The translations under genes and the position numbers were made by a program. Below are positions 48,305 through 61,154 of a stretch of 64,000 nt of DNA, piece after piece. Numbering within the stretch: the stretch's first letter is position 1; the number at the start of each line of letters is the position of its first letter. The notes below the pieces were generated by a model, which was not told where the DNA came from, did no database searches, and saw only the letters and a program-made list of their open reading frames with translations. This DNA is from Chaunax sp. Z400 (taxonomy: Eukaryota; Chordata; Actinopteri; Lophiiformes; Chaunacidae), in NCBI GenBank assembly GCA_037577475.1, contig CM075197.1:18054650-18118649 (forward strand), read 5' to 3'.

Positions 48305-49136
48305 CAGTGTTTCCCTTAGAAATCTTTTTAGGCCCAGTGGCAAGAGCTGATAGAGAGTATAGTATGCATGCGCTCCACATCTTTGGTTATTTATTTCCAC
48401 GTAAAATACTTAAAGTGATCACATGGAGAAGATGACTCAGTAATCAACATTTATGACACACTACCACACGTCTTCACTGGAAGAAGTTACAGCAAATCAA
48501 AGAAATTCTTTGGTTAAATAAGATTACTTGCAAAATAAGTAGTTCAAAGCTTTGTATAAAAATAAATCAATATATCAATAATATCAATTCCACATGAAAT
48601 GTTATATCAAATTATACAAGTATAATACAGTCATATGACATATTAAAAACTGACATCATATTAAAACTACTCAGTTGTGCAAAGTACAAACTTAGCACAT
48701 CATGAACACAGTGTGCTGCACTTGGTATGGAAATCGTCCCACATGAGGCCCATTTATTGAGATTTTCATATAGTCTCCTAAGTGCTCTCCTAGCAGCCTG
48801 TCCCTGAGGTCAGTTTTCACCATTAAAATTGCAAAAAATAAAAAATTAGACCAGAGCTTCTAACAACATTTCTCCGGTCCAGTCTATCATTGCATCACAC
48901 TACAGCATTCATTCAAATAGTCCCAGGTTTGTTTACTAGTTGGTGATGGAGGTAGCCAGAGAGACAGAGCTCTGAGTGGGGGTGGACACAGAGAGGGAGG
49001 TGGACAGCGCAGCACAGAGGCTCCCAAACGCAAACGATTATTCTCAAATGAATGATTATTTGACTATATTTGGCGTATAAAAAATATTTTTTGGCCTGTC
49101 GTTGGCCTGGCCTTTACAATGGTAGGGGAAACCCTG
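48305..49136. mobile_element. hAT-like element with CAGTGTTTCCC termini
   Basis: The left end CAGTGTTTCCCTTAG and the right end GTAGGGGAAACCCTG form inverted repeats about 830 bp apart; the same terminal motif bounds the element at 12390-12832. Flanking octamers (aatagttg and atacctag) are only weakly alike, so any target duplication has decayed. The interior has no transposase frame. Confidence 0.5.
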
Positions 49137-49764
49137 ATACCTAGGTACCCCTTAGATCATTTCTAGATGATGCAATTAATATACAAGTGTTCTACTCAAG
49201 TATTAGATTTGCTTTCCTGCTTTAACAGTGCGCTGCCACCCAAACTTTTTACAGGAATGTTTATTGTGATTACAGTGGGCGAGAGGTCTTGGAATTCTCC
49301 ATTACCAACATTAAGCTTGAGGCAGAATGGATATAAAGTATTGAAAAAAGCTTTGTTTAAGGTTGTGAGTAGATTTAACCACTGTGAATGTCTCACTGGT
49401 ATGAGCCTAATGGATGAACATTGTTTGCAAACCCACACAATAAACAGCGTGACCACCCATGTGTTTTATAGGTAGCATTCTGGTGGGGAATTGACACAGC
49501 ATTCACGTAAACATGCCCCAACTTACAAACAAATGTACAAATATACTGGTCCATTGCTGGGAGCTGTTGTGTAAGGTCCCACGCTAACAACACAAACATG
49601 TAAAACAGCAGCACTCCATTCATGCAGGCCTTATTACATCCCTTTGCTCCTGGTGAGCAAACTTCCTAGTACATAACAATGCACCCCCCTGAAGGGATAA
49701 TAAGCTTTAACTTCTTTTTCCTTCCTCTGCTGTTTGTCCTGAATTTCTGAATGACCATTTCTGA

Positions 49765-49866
49765 AAGGCCATTACCATTAACATACTGTGAAGCACTTTG
49801 TAACTTGTTTTTGAAAAGTGCTATATAAATAAAGATAATATTATTATTATTATTATTATTATTATT
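49765..49866 (+). mobile_element. L2-like LINE/SINE tail with (TTA)n
   Basis: The phrase 'gaagcactttgtaacttg', then 'aaaagtgctatataaataaa', followed by a perfect ATT microsatellite (49835-49866), is the typical 3' end of fish L2-type retroposons. No ORF is attached, so the copy is 5'-truncated. Confidence 0.65.
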
Positions 49867-51769
49867 GGATACACACTTTGTAATTTGTAGAGGAGTTCAG
49901 CTCTTTTAGCATCTTACATTTTCCAAATGAAAAAAAAAGACAGATAGGGTATGTAGATGATATCTAATAAAAAAAAATAATACCAGCAGCTGAAAGAATA
50001 TATGCATTTTTCAAGAGTGAGAACACAGGCAGAGTGTGTTCATGTGTCTGTTTCTCTCCTTTTCTCCCATAAAACAGTCCCTCTTTTCTTCCTCTAGCTT
50101 TAAGAGAAACCTGGTCCCTGGATGGGAGCCAAATTTGACGCTCACTCTCAGTCTGTGCTGCTCAATGGCCCTATTGTAGTTTCAAGGGAGCTTTCTTACA
50201 ATTATGAACCTGAAAAATTCCACACCGAATTACCTCTGAGTAAATATTTTTTCACTTCCTCTCCTTCTTTTCCCTCGTTTCTGTTTGTTTCCAAACTCAG
50301 GGCTGCAAGAAGGCAGCCAAGGACGATGTGTGAAGCACAGGGTCATGTAGCTGCGAGTAGTGTTTTGTTTTTTTCTCAGCGCTTCTCAATTGTATATTCA
50401 AATGACTTTTTCTCTCTCCTTCGCTCTGTTTTCCATCTTCCATATAGCACTATTGCCCACATAGAACAGCTGACCTCCCACTCAACTCAAACCGTCTCTC
50501 TTACCTAAGCCAAGAATTTTTTCAGTCAGCAGTTGGGAGTCATTAAATTAACTCCATCAAAATCCTAACAGAAAGCACTGAAGTCATCATAAAGTACAAA
50601 AGATCATGGAATATGAATAACTGAATGATATCGTCCATGACAAACTATACATGTTGATGCAAGCAGTGGAAAATGCTGACTGCTTTATTAAATATTTCCC
50701 TCTCCACACGATTTTCCAACTTTATTCTATGATATTACCTCATGCTAATCAACAAACGCCAAAGATTTGAAGAAATAATTGAAGCGACAGAGTAAAAGAG
50801 GAGAGAGGAAAAGGAAGAGCTGAGTCAAGAAGACACGCCACCGCTTTGTTTTTGAAACCTGGTTCTCTGGTTCCAGGTTTTGGCCCTCAGCTTGTTGCCC
50901 TGCAGTACTCACTCATACCCCACATCCCACCTTCTCCCCACTTCAAATCTTTTTGAAGTGCTAATAACAGATGAAGGGTGGTGCATTTCTGGTTCTTCTC
51001 ATGCCATACAGCTGCCGGTTTGTGCCAGCAGATGGCCCAGATGCTGTTCTGACAAAAAGTGAGTGAGGGGAAAATGAGAAGTAAGAAAGAAAAAGAAGAA
51101 AAAAAAACAGAAAAAGAGAGAAAAAGGAAGAATTTGACTTTGGGTGGATCATGGCAACTTATATTAGCAGGCATGCATGAAGTTAATTTCACATGCTTGG
51201 TTTGGTAGATCATTGGATACAAAAACAAATAGCGGAGTGCTTTCCTCAGTGCAGATAGTTTCATTTGACCTTTCATTTTCAGTCATCGTCTCTCCTTAGA
51301 GTGGAATACAGAGATACCCTCATTATCATTTCACACTGGAAATGGACAATGCAGATGGGTAAGTAATGTGTAATAGGAGTGAAATGGACAAGTCTGGGGC
51401 AAATCTGAGTAAATATGGGTCTATTCCAGATCAGCCTATGGCCAGAGCAGAACTGACAACTGCCTAGTGCCATGTCCATACCTGAGGGGTGGGGTGGAGG
51501 CTATATACATATTTGTTTAAGTGTCTCGTGCTGCATCCGATGCCTCTAGCAGAGATATCTGTTAAGTGTTCAACAATGTCCAGCCCCACATGCTCGCAGA
51601 ATGAGTGACCAGGTTACAACTAAAGATTTGAACACCTTATCCTATAGGCTGTTTTCATTTTTGTTATTAATGCATCAATTACATCAATAATTTAAAAAAG
51701 AATATCTGTAAATACAGATAACGTTGTTATGGGTGACTGGTGCAGCAGCAAATAAGAATTATTATGTTC

Positions 51770-51960
51770 CCCAAGGAGGTTGTGTTTTCACCTGTGCCTA
51801 GGATCACACAAAAACTATTGGGTTCTGTCCTGGTCCACGCCCCCATCCTTTCACCAAGTTTCATGGAAATCTATCCATTACATTTTGGTGCAGATTCGGA
51901 TGAAGGGGCAGATCCAGGAAGCTATCCTGGAGGATTGTTGGGTCTTAATAATTTAGTAAT
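51770..51960 (+). mobile_element. RTE-like LINE 3' region relic
   Basis: Reads aaggaggttgtgttttcacc, then tttcaccaagtttcatgg, aaatctatccattacattt and a gatccaggaa stretch. It is related in phrase order to 12935-13050 and 1570-1690. The 87-codon frame over it is not a gene. Confidence 0.5.
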
Positions 51961-52083
51961 CAGTGAAAAACAAAATACTGAAAAATATCTACATCACTAC
52001 TAGCCAGAGTTCAAGGTGACAACCTCACACTTCTTCATACAACGTTTGAAACTCAAATACATGAATTTTATTCTGATATACAC

Positions 52084-52160
52084 TACCAGTCAAAACTTTG
52101 GACACAGTTTCCCATTCAAGTGGATGGGAAGGTATGTCCAAACTATTGACTGGTACCGTA
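52084..52160. mobile_element. Tc1-type foldback MITE
   Basis: Starts taccagtcaaaactttggac and ends tgtccaaactattgactggt; the two ends are nearly exact complements around a centre with cccattcaagtggatggg that is itself complementary. The ends match the well-known fish 'accagtcaaaagtttggaca' Tc1/mariner-like motif. A related remnant lies at 10795-10852. Confidence 0.65.
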
Positions 52161-52753
52161 TAACAAAGTGAAGCAGTAAATCCTTACAGGTAAGAAGCTA
52201 GAACCAGATAATGATTTGTTTGATTTCACAGTTTTTGCCTCAAGCAACTAATTGATTTTCAAAATAGTGACTTATTATTCATCTGCTGATCAACTGATTG
52301 ATAGAATGATTCTTCACGTCTAACAATTTGTCTTGAATAGAGGGGAAAATCGTAATTTATAAAAAAAAATCAAAAAAAATCAATACATTACTTTTCGTCC
52401 TGATGTGGAACATTTGTCTTTTGAGTTAAATTTCTTTGTCATGATAACATGTGGAAGTGATCTTTAGTTTATAGCAGTCAAAATAAAATTTAGTTTCTTC
52501 ACAAGCACAAGTTGATGAAAGACCCAAAACACACCAAAAAACCAAAACAAAAGAAGAGGAGGAAAGCACAATCCAACATGTGACAATCCAACCAATGGTG
52601 TGAAATGAGGAGGAGAAGATGGAAAGAATGAGATGACATAAAGGAGATTGAGCAATGATGAAATGTGAGGAGGGAAGGAGTCCAAGCAAGGGCCATGTGC
52701 ACTGAATAGCTTGTCCACCTTTGGAAATGTACTGATGAGAGGTACTGAGGGGG

Positions 52754-52857
<104 letters not shown>

Positions 52858-53866
52858 CATTAAAGAGAACCTGAGTGTGCTTCTCGTTTCAGAGGAATGG
52901 AGAGATAGACAGAGGGGTAATTTTATTTATTCAGAATAACGTAAGCAAACAAGTAATATGGTGGTGAGAAGGGGAGAAGAGGTGATAGTGGACAGAGAAG
53001 AGGCCACTGAGGATGACAGGGGTGCAGGTGGAGGTAAAATACATGCTAAAGCAACTTATGACCATATACAGATACATATGCACGAGTCATTGATGGGAAG
53101 AAGTCAACTTTTTAAATCATTAGGACTCTGGGACGAGTGTGCAGAGGTTTGTGTGTCAGCTCGCCCTGAGCAAGGTTGCTTAGCTCACATGGCCTTTGAA
53201 AGAAAACAGCTGTGATGAGAGGTGGTGAGGGTCTGAGCAGCTGTTCATGGAGCTATTAGTTAGAAACATCAGAGGCAAGTGAAGGGCTCAATTTGAAAAC
53301 TCTGGCAAATTCCAGTGACTGTCACCAAAAATTTTCACACAGGCATCTGAGAAGTGACAGGATGCTTTCTTCTGCTTATCTGAAACCTCAACACTTCCAA
53401 CTAAAGCGACTCCAGAACAAAGAAACAGGAAAACCGGATGAGTAACAGTTGAATGGGACCGATCATCATTTCTGGTCTGCTGGTAGGTACGTCCAAAATG
53501 GATGATATCAAGTATATATACAGCTGCACCTGTGTCTGATGACTTGTGTGTTTGCATGTTTAAAAGAGAATACAGAAAAGGGCCAAGTAATCATTAACCT
53601 CCACTGACAGGACACAATGATGGCCATTATTTGATGTAACAGCAGTTGTTTTTCAAAACTGTTAGAATCTCTTCCATTCATCTGTATGAAACAGCTGGAT
53701 CAAACAGAATGGTCGTATTTCCTCATCATTTTCCACCATTTGATGTTTGACTTGTGCCGATTAATTATGTCATCTGGTTGCAGTTATTCTGCTATGAGCA
53801 GAAAATTAAACCAGCCTTTAGCGCCACCGACTGTTTATCTAAAATAAACAAAAGGCGGCAATCAAT

Positions 53867-54051
53867 GGGGCACAGATAGCACAGTGGTTAGAGAGCGCGC
53901 CCCACATACCGAGGCTATAGTCCTCTAGCGGTCGGCGCGGGCTCAATTCCTACCCTTTGGCCATTTGCTGCATGTCTTCCACCACAGTCTCTCTCCAACA
54001 TTTCCTGTCACGTCTTTGGCTGTCTTATACAATAAAGGCATAAAAATGCCG
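53867..54051 (+). mobile_element. tRNA-derived SINE
   Basis: Starts ggggcacagatagcacagtg, with a pol III A-box-like TAGCACAGTGGTTAGAG (53878-53894). A degenerate B box, GGGCTCAATTCC (53939-53950), follows about 45 bases on. The body carries ccatttgctgcatgtcttcc, a CT-rich tract, catttcctgtcacgtctttgg and a tail aataaaggcataaaaatgcc. This order matches the common percomorph tRNA-related SINE. The B box has lost GGTTCGAATCC (CTCAAT for TTCGAA), so this copy is probably silent. Insertion duplications are not clear. Confidence 0.75.
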
Positions 54052-57000
54052 CAAATTGTTAATCAGAATTATTTGTCTGACAGCTAAAATGTTATGCCTT
54101 AGCCCTTATAACGACAAGTTAGAATGGCCATGGGGTTTATGATCTAATAAAGTCACTACAGTGGCCACAAATGCATCTCTATGTGGAACAGCTGGAGCTG
54201 ATGAACTTGACACAGCCTGCTCGACACATTCCCCCAGTGATAATCAAAAACAATCTTACTCAGTGTTTCATTTCATCTCATCAGTTCAGCAGAGCCTCTG
54301 ATGAATCAGCAGAAGAAATATTTGGTGCACACAGACAAGGAATGGAAATACAGTAAGACAGAACGGAAAGACGTAAGATTATTTGTGATATCCTATAAAA
54401 TGTAAAGCAGCGCTAACTTCAGGTCAGCTCAGCAGTGGCTGAGTCCTGCGTGCTATTTACTGTGCAGGCATTGTTTCCTATATGTTAATTTAATTACAAC
54501 GGCTCCCTGCTGCTGTAAAATTGCATCTTAAATTAAGACTGGATGTTATTTGACAAAGACGAGACCAAAACTATGACTTGAATCCCCCATTTCTAGAACT
54601 AAGACCACACACAGTCTTATGTGCTTATAAATTTCTCCTTTTAACACGAGGAAAATGATTTAGCAATACACAGTGGCCGTTTTTCTTGGAAACCACCGTC
54701 TACTCTTTACACTCTTTCTTTACAGTCTCCTTTTTTATTCTTCCATTTCTCTTTTTTCCCCAGCAACATTTTAAGAGTCAAATACCTACCTACAGTAAAT
54801 CACAAACAAAATAGCCGAGCATAACTTATAGAAAGCGCACTGACATGGAGCGAGCCAGGCAAGGCCTCGGGGTCAAGCATTCAGACCTCTGACACATCCC
54901 CCTTAAGACTCCAGGACACATTCATCAAATGCTGCTGTGTACACATCCTGTGCTAACTTTCAAACTCTACTTGCATCATGGCTGTGCTGTGTATACACAT
55001 CTGCAGATTCCACATTGTTTGTGGCTGGAGCTCCTGTGTAATCTCACACTGAGCTGAGCTGTGCTGTAACGTGGGTGGGCATATTATGGGTATGGCCAAG
55101 TAAGGCGAAAAAACGCATTCCACTCAAATTATTAGCTCTACCGACACCAGTGCAAGTTGGTATACCAAATATTATAATAGCACCTTTAGAGAAATAACAT
55201 ATTGTATTGGTTGGCACCAAAGTGTGAAATACTGTCTGTTATACAAATGAAATGTAAATTATTTCTACGCCGTTGGTGTGTGTTTATGTCTGAGTGTGCA
55301 TTGAGTGGAAGGTGGCGACATGCACGGATTATGTGCTGTAATCCTTTTCATCACAGTAGGTGCTCATGGCCTATCTGTGGTTGACAGATTTCATGATTAA
55401 CATAGATGTTTAACCACATGTTTGAATGAAGTTTTTTTTTTTTTTTTACTTTAATGCATTGTATTCATTAACAAAATTTGTGATAACATCACAAAAATGC
55501 TAATACAGAAACCACATGATAGACACGTTAAACAATTGCCTTAAGCTATCTGTGTGAATGTGTATGAACAGAGTGTGCCGTGCTAATGCGTCCTGGCACA
55601 AAGGTTGACTTCAGCAATCCATATCAGTCGCACTAATTCCATTTCCCCTAAACACACGTACACATTTAACCCAAACACAAGTGGTCACTGACAAGAACAG
55701 AAAGGCCATCTCAAACATTCTGCTGTCATTGGGCTTGAGGCCATATGACCTCTGACCCCTGCATGTGAACTCTTAACTCGACGGGACTGGGCCATCAAAC
55801 ACCTGTTTGTCTCTAACCGGTAATAACAGTCAGAGGAAGGTGTGTGCCTCGGAGTGAGTCATTACACTCAAACTCAAAATCTGCTAATCCTGTCTGGAGG
55901 GAGGGTCTGGACAGTCACAAGTGTCCGGGTGCTGATTAGTAGTGAGGTGGTGAATGACTAACAGGCCAGGATAAGGCAGATTTTTACAGGCTTTTGTCTG
56001 GTCATTTGGGTTCTGGTTTACATATCCGGACCAGTCGGGGCTTAACAGACAAACACGCAAAGACATGCAGGCATCCTTTTATAGATCTGAAGTCAAAATA
56101 AGCCTGTTTATAAGTCTGTTAGTCTTTGAGGTAAACTTTGACAAGGCAGCTTGTCTAAACCTGCGGCTGTCCATTAACCCTCCACTATGTTTGATGAATG
56201 ACAAGTATTTATCGTATAAGAGAAAAGCATCTTACATAAAGAACTGAATGAGGTCCAGATCCCTGGAGGTATACTTGTTAATAGAAACTAAGTCTCACAC
56301 GTCAGAACAGTGTTTATTAACAAGGTTGATCCTGTTGACGATAGCGATAACAAAGCACTGGCTGTATTTAGACAAAATTTTAACTATTGCCAAATGCCTA
56401 ACTCTGGCCCAATATCACATTCTGCATGTGAACAACAGCAACAATGATTCCAGAAAACATGAAGAAAATAAATGATAGAAACCTCCGAAGAAAAACGTCC
56501 CCATTTGGACGGCTATGAATACAATAAAGTGTATATGGGGGTAAAAAACAATCCACACAGGGCTGCTTCTATGACGTGTGGTGTGGTTGATTTCTCAAAG
56601 TTACCAAATTGTCTTATCATGAACACAGTTAACTGAATTAGAGAATCAAGTCCCTGGGAAACATGCCGTCATTTAAAGCCAATTTGACATAGTGTAACTC
56701 AATAAACTCATGTAATTATGTCACGAGGGGCCGGGACTCAAGAAAAGCGGCTATGTTGGGTTTTTTTCACTGTCAAAACCTTCGCAAAATGACTTGTATC
56801 ATTATCAGAATTTGGTCCATTCAGTCTGAAAACATTTGGAAAGTCTACAGCAGCTGCACAATTAAGTAATTTATCCCCATTCAAGCTCGGCCACTGAGGC
56901 CCATAGAGCATGTGCAGTACGGATTCATCTGGGTAATTTCTTTACGTTAAAGTGACTTTTTTATGGCTGTGTGCACCACTCAGCAACTTTGGTAGGAGAA

Positions 57001-58993
57001 CAGGGCTGCCCCTAATGCTGTGTCCAGGTTTTCTTCATACATCCATGGAGAGCATGGACTGTCTTCCTCATTGATTCATTTAAAGAGGCATTTTAAATTT
57101 AACTATTTAAGCATTTCACAGATAGCAGCAAAGGAGCAAGTTTTTTTTGGGGGGGGGTTGCATTTCCCTCAAACTCGCAGCTCACAGCTCATGAATCAAA
57201 TGCTTTTAAGCAACCAGCTCTCAAATCTCAGATGCTTCAACTTCTTTGAATGCCTAACCAAAAAAAGGTTTTCCAGAAGTGCACCCATTTGCAGCTGCAC
57301 TCCCAAGAAACAATAACATAGCTTTTGCATAAAAAGTCAGTGGACTAAATGCTCACTGCAAAAGTTTTAGCCATATGACACAAGCTCCTAAGGAAGTTGA
57401 TTTTCAGGCTGGACTGATAGAGCCAAACAAAAGATTTTTGGTATGTTTTGGTAAATGACAGGCAGCAATTTAAAGTATACATAATTTGCATCTCATGAGC
57501 TAAAACATACAAAGCCACCAGTATAGTCCTTAAAGTATGGCCAAAGCTCTTCACTGTCACCCGCAGCCACAGCCAACCACTCTCCGGTCCAGCTGCAATG
57601 ACAGATGCCAAAGGCTACTTACAGCCCACAACTGTCCAGGGCTTGGTCAGGGTCGGAGCGGACTTCTTGTTTGAGACAGGATGGTGTGCTGAACTGTGTG
57701 GTGCTATGGGCACTACAGTGCAGTGAGAAACTAGCCACCACACAAGACAAACATAAACAGGGACAACCACTGGACAGGCTGACGCCACGTGCCTGTGTGG
57801 GTGCCTGCCAGCCCGTGATGTGGCCAAGGGGTGCGGGCATGGCGTCTGAGCATCCCAGTGGGCACCCCAAATCGACAGGTTCATCTCAGTGGAAAGTCTG
57901 CATCAGCATACTTAAGAGCCCACTGTGGATAGGTGGAGGCAGCAAATCAGCAGACCCCCTCAACTAATGTAGCCATCACTGCCCAAGCAACCACAAGCTA
58001 AATGTATCCTCCATGCGCAGCAGAAAATAGCATAACTGTGGGGAGGAAGGGGGGGATATAAAGACATAAAAGTAGAGGGTTGATGGAGGAGGGAAAAGTG
58101 ATGAATGGATGAAATAGGACTGGATTTATTATGGCGTGACCAAATAGGGAAAATCAAGGAACGCAACTTAAAAAAAGAGGAGGAATTAATATAGAGTAAG
58201 TTCAGAAAGATTACCCTGAAGGAGGGTCTGAAAGATGGATGGAGCACTGCTGAAGAAGAGTAAACGACAGCAGATAGAGATGAAGAAAAGAGAGGAGGCG
58301 GGTGGGGGTCCTCTCCAGTTTAACCACCACATATTTTCCCTCGTAAGGGATATAATTTATACAAACCCACTAAAAAGGTCACAAGTAGAGCATGCGGTGC
58401 AAACTCCCTCTCAGTAGCCAACACACGTTTTCTTCCTCTCTCTGTCTCCCTCTCTTTAGCTTTGTTGCTGTCTTTGTTGGTCTGTCTCTCTCTGTCTATC
58501 TCTGAGGATAACAACCTTTTCCATCTATTTCTACAGGACTTATCTCAAATCACTTCAGATTTTAGATCGGAGGCGTGTTTTTGTGTGTGTTATCCTATGA
58601 CCGTATGTCGTTAAGCAATTTTGGTTTTTGCAGTATGTCCTTGGCAGGCAGTGGAATTCCACTCCAGTTTCAGCATCTCACATCACCATCTTCATTATGG
58701 TCAAAACACAAAGAGAGAAAGGGAATGACAGACTCGTTTAGCAGTGAAGGTGGATTGAGCATGGCATTGCACGATTTATATTTTTTTGAATTACTCTTAT
58801 AGTTTTAACAAATTCAAGTGAAATAAGCGACACTGTTACTCAGTACTGTATGCATTATCTGTGTGTACGTTTTATTATGGGATAGATTGACTCTTGTTTT
58901 TCTTCAGAAAACATCTGTTTGCTGTCCTAAAGCCTTTTACAGTGTGCTGCTGCGTTATTGCTGTTCCACTCATCTTCCCACAAATGGTCAGTG

Positions 58994-59194
58994 TCACACA
59001 AACCTTCTTCTAACCAGTTTGGCCTTGACATGTGCCCATATGTTCTCTATTGGGTTAAGATCTGGTGATTGACCAGGCCAAAACATCGCTGACAGAGAAT
59101 GGTGCTCAAACCATGACTTTGTTGTTTTTGCCATGTGTGCTGGCAAATGATCTTGTTGAAAAATGGCCTCTCCTCTTTTACTTCCAGTACACAA
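58994..59194 (-). pseudogene. Tc1/mariner transposase C-terminal fragment
   Basis: The minus-strand frame reads GEAIFQQDHLPAHMAKTTKS, WFEHHSLSAMFWPGQSPDLN and PIENIWAHVKAKL. It keeps two acidic catalytic positions of the DDE/DDD core: the aspartate of FQQD and the glutamate of NPIEN, with the family hallmark WP.QSPDLNPIENIW. The first catalytic aspartate, the paired helix-turn-helix DNA-binding domain and both terminal repeats are absent, so this is a dead fragment of about 66 codons. It is unrelated to the small Tc1-type foldback at 52.1 kb in any visible way. Confidence 0.85.
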
Positions 59195-59199
59195 CTTGT

Positions 59200-61113
59200 C
59201 CCTTTTTGCAATATCTTTTGGTTTTCCTTCGCATTTATGGACTGATGGACCCCTTATATCATAATTCCACCTCCTCTGTGTCTTACTTTTTCACAGAGAT
59301 GAATAATGTTTTGTCACCTAGGTCAGGACTTTGGCACAGTGCAAGTCCACAATTCTGTCAGTCTAGTTAATGCACTTAAAATCTTGCACGCGCACACACA
59401 CACACACTCTATTTGTATCTTTTGTGTATGCATGTAGTTCTAATGTGAAACGTAAGTCTTAGGTAAGGGCAAATAAAAATCCGATTAACTTTAGGACAGT
59501 TAGATATGGCTGATGAGTAACAGTAACTGTCAAGATGGAATTGTCTTATTTTCTCACAAAAAGAGACAAAAAGAGAAATTTCAAACATGCTCAACTAGAC
59601 ACATGAATTTTATTGTCAGATATTTTGTCTCTATTGGAAAAAAAAAAAGTAACTGCAAAAAAACCCCAAAAAACCCAACTTTCTTTTTTTAGCCGGGGCG
59701 TGTATATTATAGGTTGGGGAAAGTAATGGCTTATGCATACAGGCTTTGAAGCACGCTGGTGGATTAAAAAGACTGAATGAGTGTTTGGGTGTCAGTATGC
59801 TTCAAAACATGTGGCTGTTGAATAATCAAAGAGTGTCTGAAAACAACTCCATCTCTCCAGTGTTGGAATTGGAGAGGCTGCGTTCAACAGTTTTTGTGGC
59901 AAACCAACAATCCGTCAAACGCGCTAACATGCAGCGACAAATGTGTGCAGAAATAAGAAAGTAGTTAAAATTCTCTCTCTTTTTCTCTATTCTTTACAGA
60001 TTGGGTTTATGTGAAATCCTCCGAGTGAAAATTCCAAGTTAAATATATTTGAGGATAAACGGTCAATTATTGTGCATGGCTATCTCCTTTTGGCCAGTTC
60101 ATCACATCTCGCCAGTCTCAATAACTACTAGACTGTGGGCTTTTGCCTTGGTCTGATAACTATAGTAGTTTACTCCAAGTATACCTCCACCTTTGGAACA
60201 CCAGACACCTGTAGATGACAGTACGTGTGTAATTCAGTGTGAAAATGAAGTAAAGAGTGGCTTCACAAAAGGTCTCAGTCCTGACAATAATTGTTCTGAT
60301 ACCTCTTGCACAAATGCCTACAACATTTGTTGTTGAAACATCCTGACGTTATCTCCAGTCAGACTCCAGAAGCGACATGAAAGGTGACAAAATTCAAATG
60401 CCTTTTAAAAACAACCGAGAAAGGAGAAGTAAAAAAACAAAAAATCTTTAGAGACATATAATATCCCAGAACAAAGACAGTGACTCTTCAAGAAAACATG
60501 GTGGAAACATGACCTCCTCCTCTAATCTACACTCAACAGACCAGCAAAGTGTCTTTTCTGAGGGCCAGTAGGTTGGATGAGGGAAGGTATACACCACTCA
60601 CTCCAATGTGTTAATGTCACATGTGCATAAAAGTTGAACCAGCAAATTTAAAAAGACATGCATGGACAGTAGTTAAGTAGTTGCAAGTGTGCTTCTCCCT
60701 CTCCTCTCCCTAGATTTCCTCTTTTACACAGGCTCCTCTCTACTGGACCGTAGGCCGATAGGAGCCTCTCTCTCTCTCTCTCTGGGTTGTTGATTCACGC
60801 AGATGTTGGATCTGGACCGGCAGCTCTTTGGTGTCCCCTTATGGATCAATCTACATTTATATATATTTTTGTCATCAAATTTGTATTCATTCTGATTATT
60901 TTTGCCATTATTTTTCTGTGTGGCCACATGGCACAGATGTCTCATGGTGACACCTGAGGCTGCTCTGTTGACCTTTACTTATACTATACAATCTTAATGT
61001 GTCTGAAATGTTGTCTTTGTAATCTGTAGATTCTGTGATTTTGATGGTCTGTTCTGTACATGCGATGTCTATTTAATGTCTATCCATCCTGGGAAATGGA
61101 TCCCTCCTCTTTC

Positions 61114-61154
<41 letters not shown>

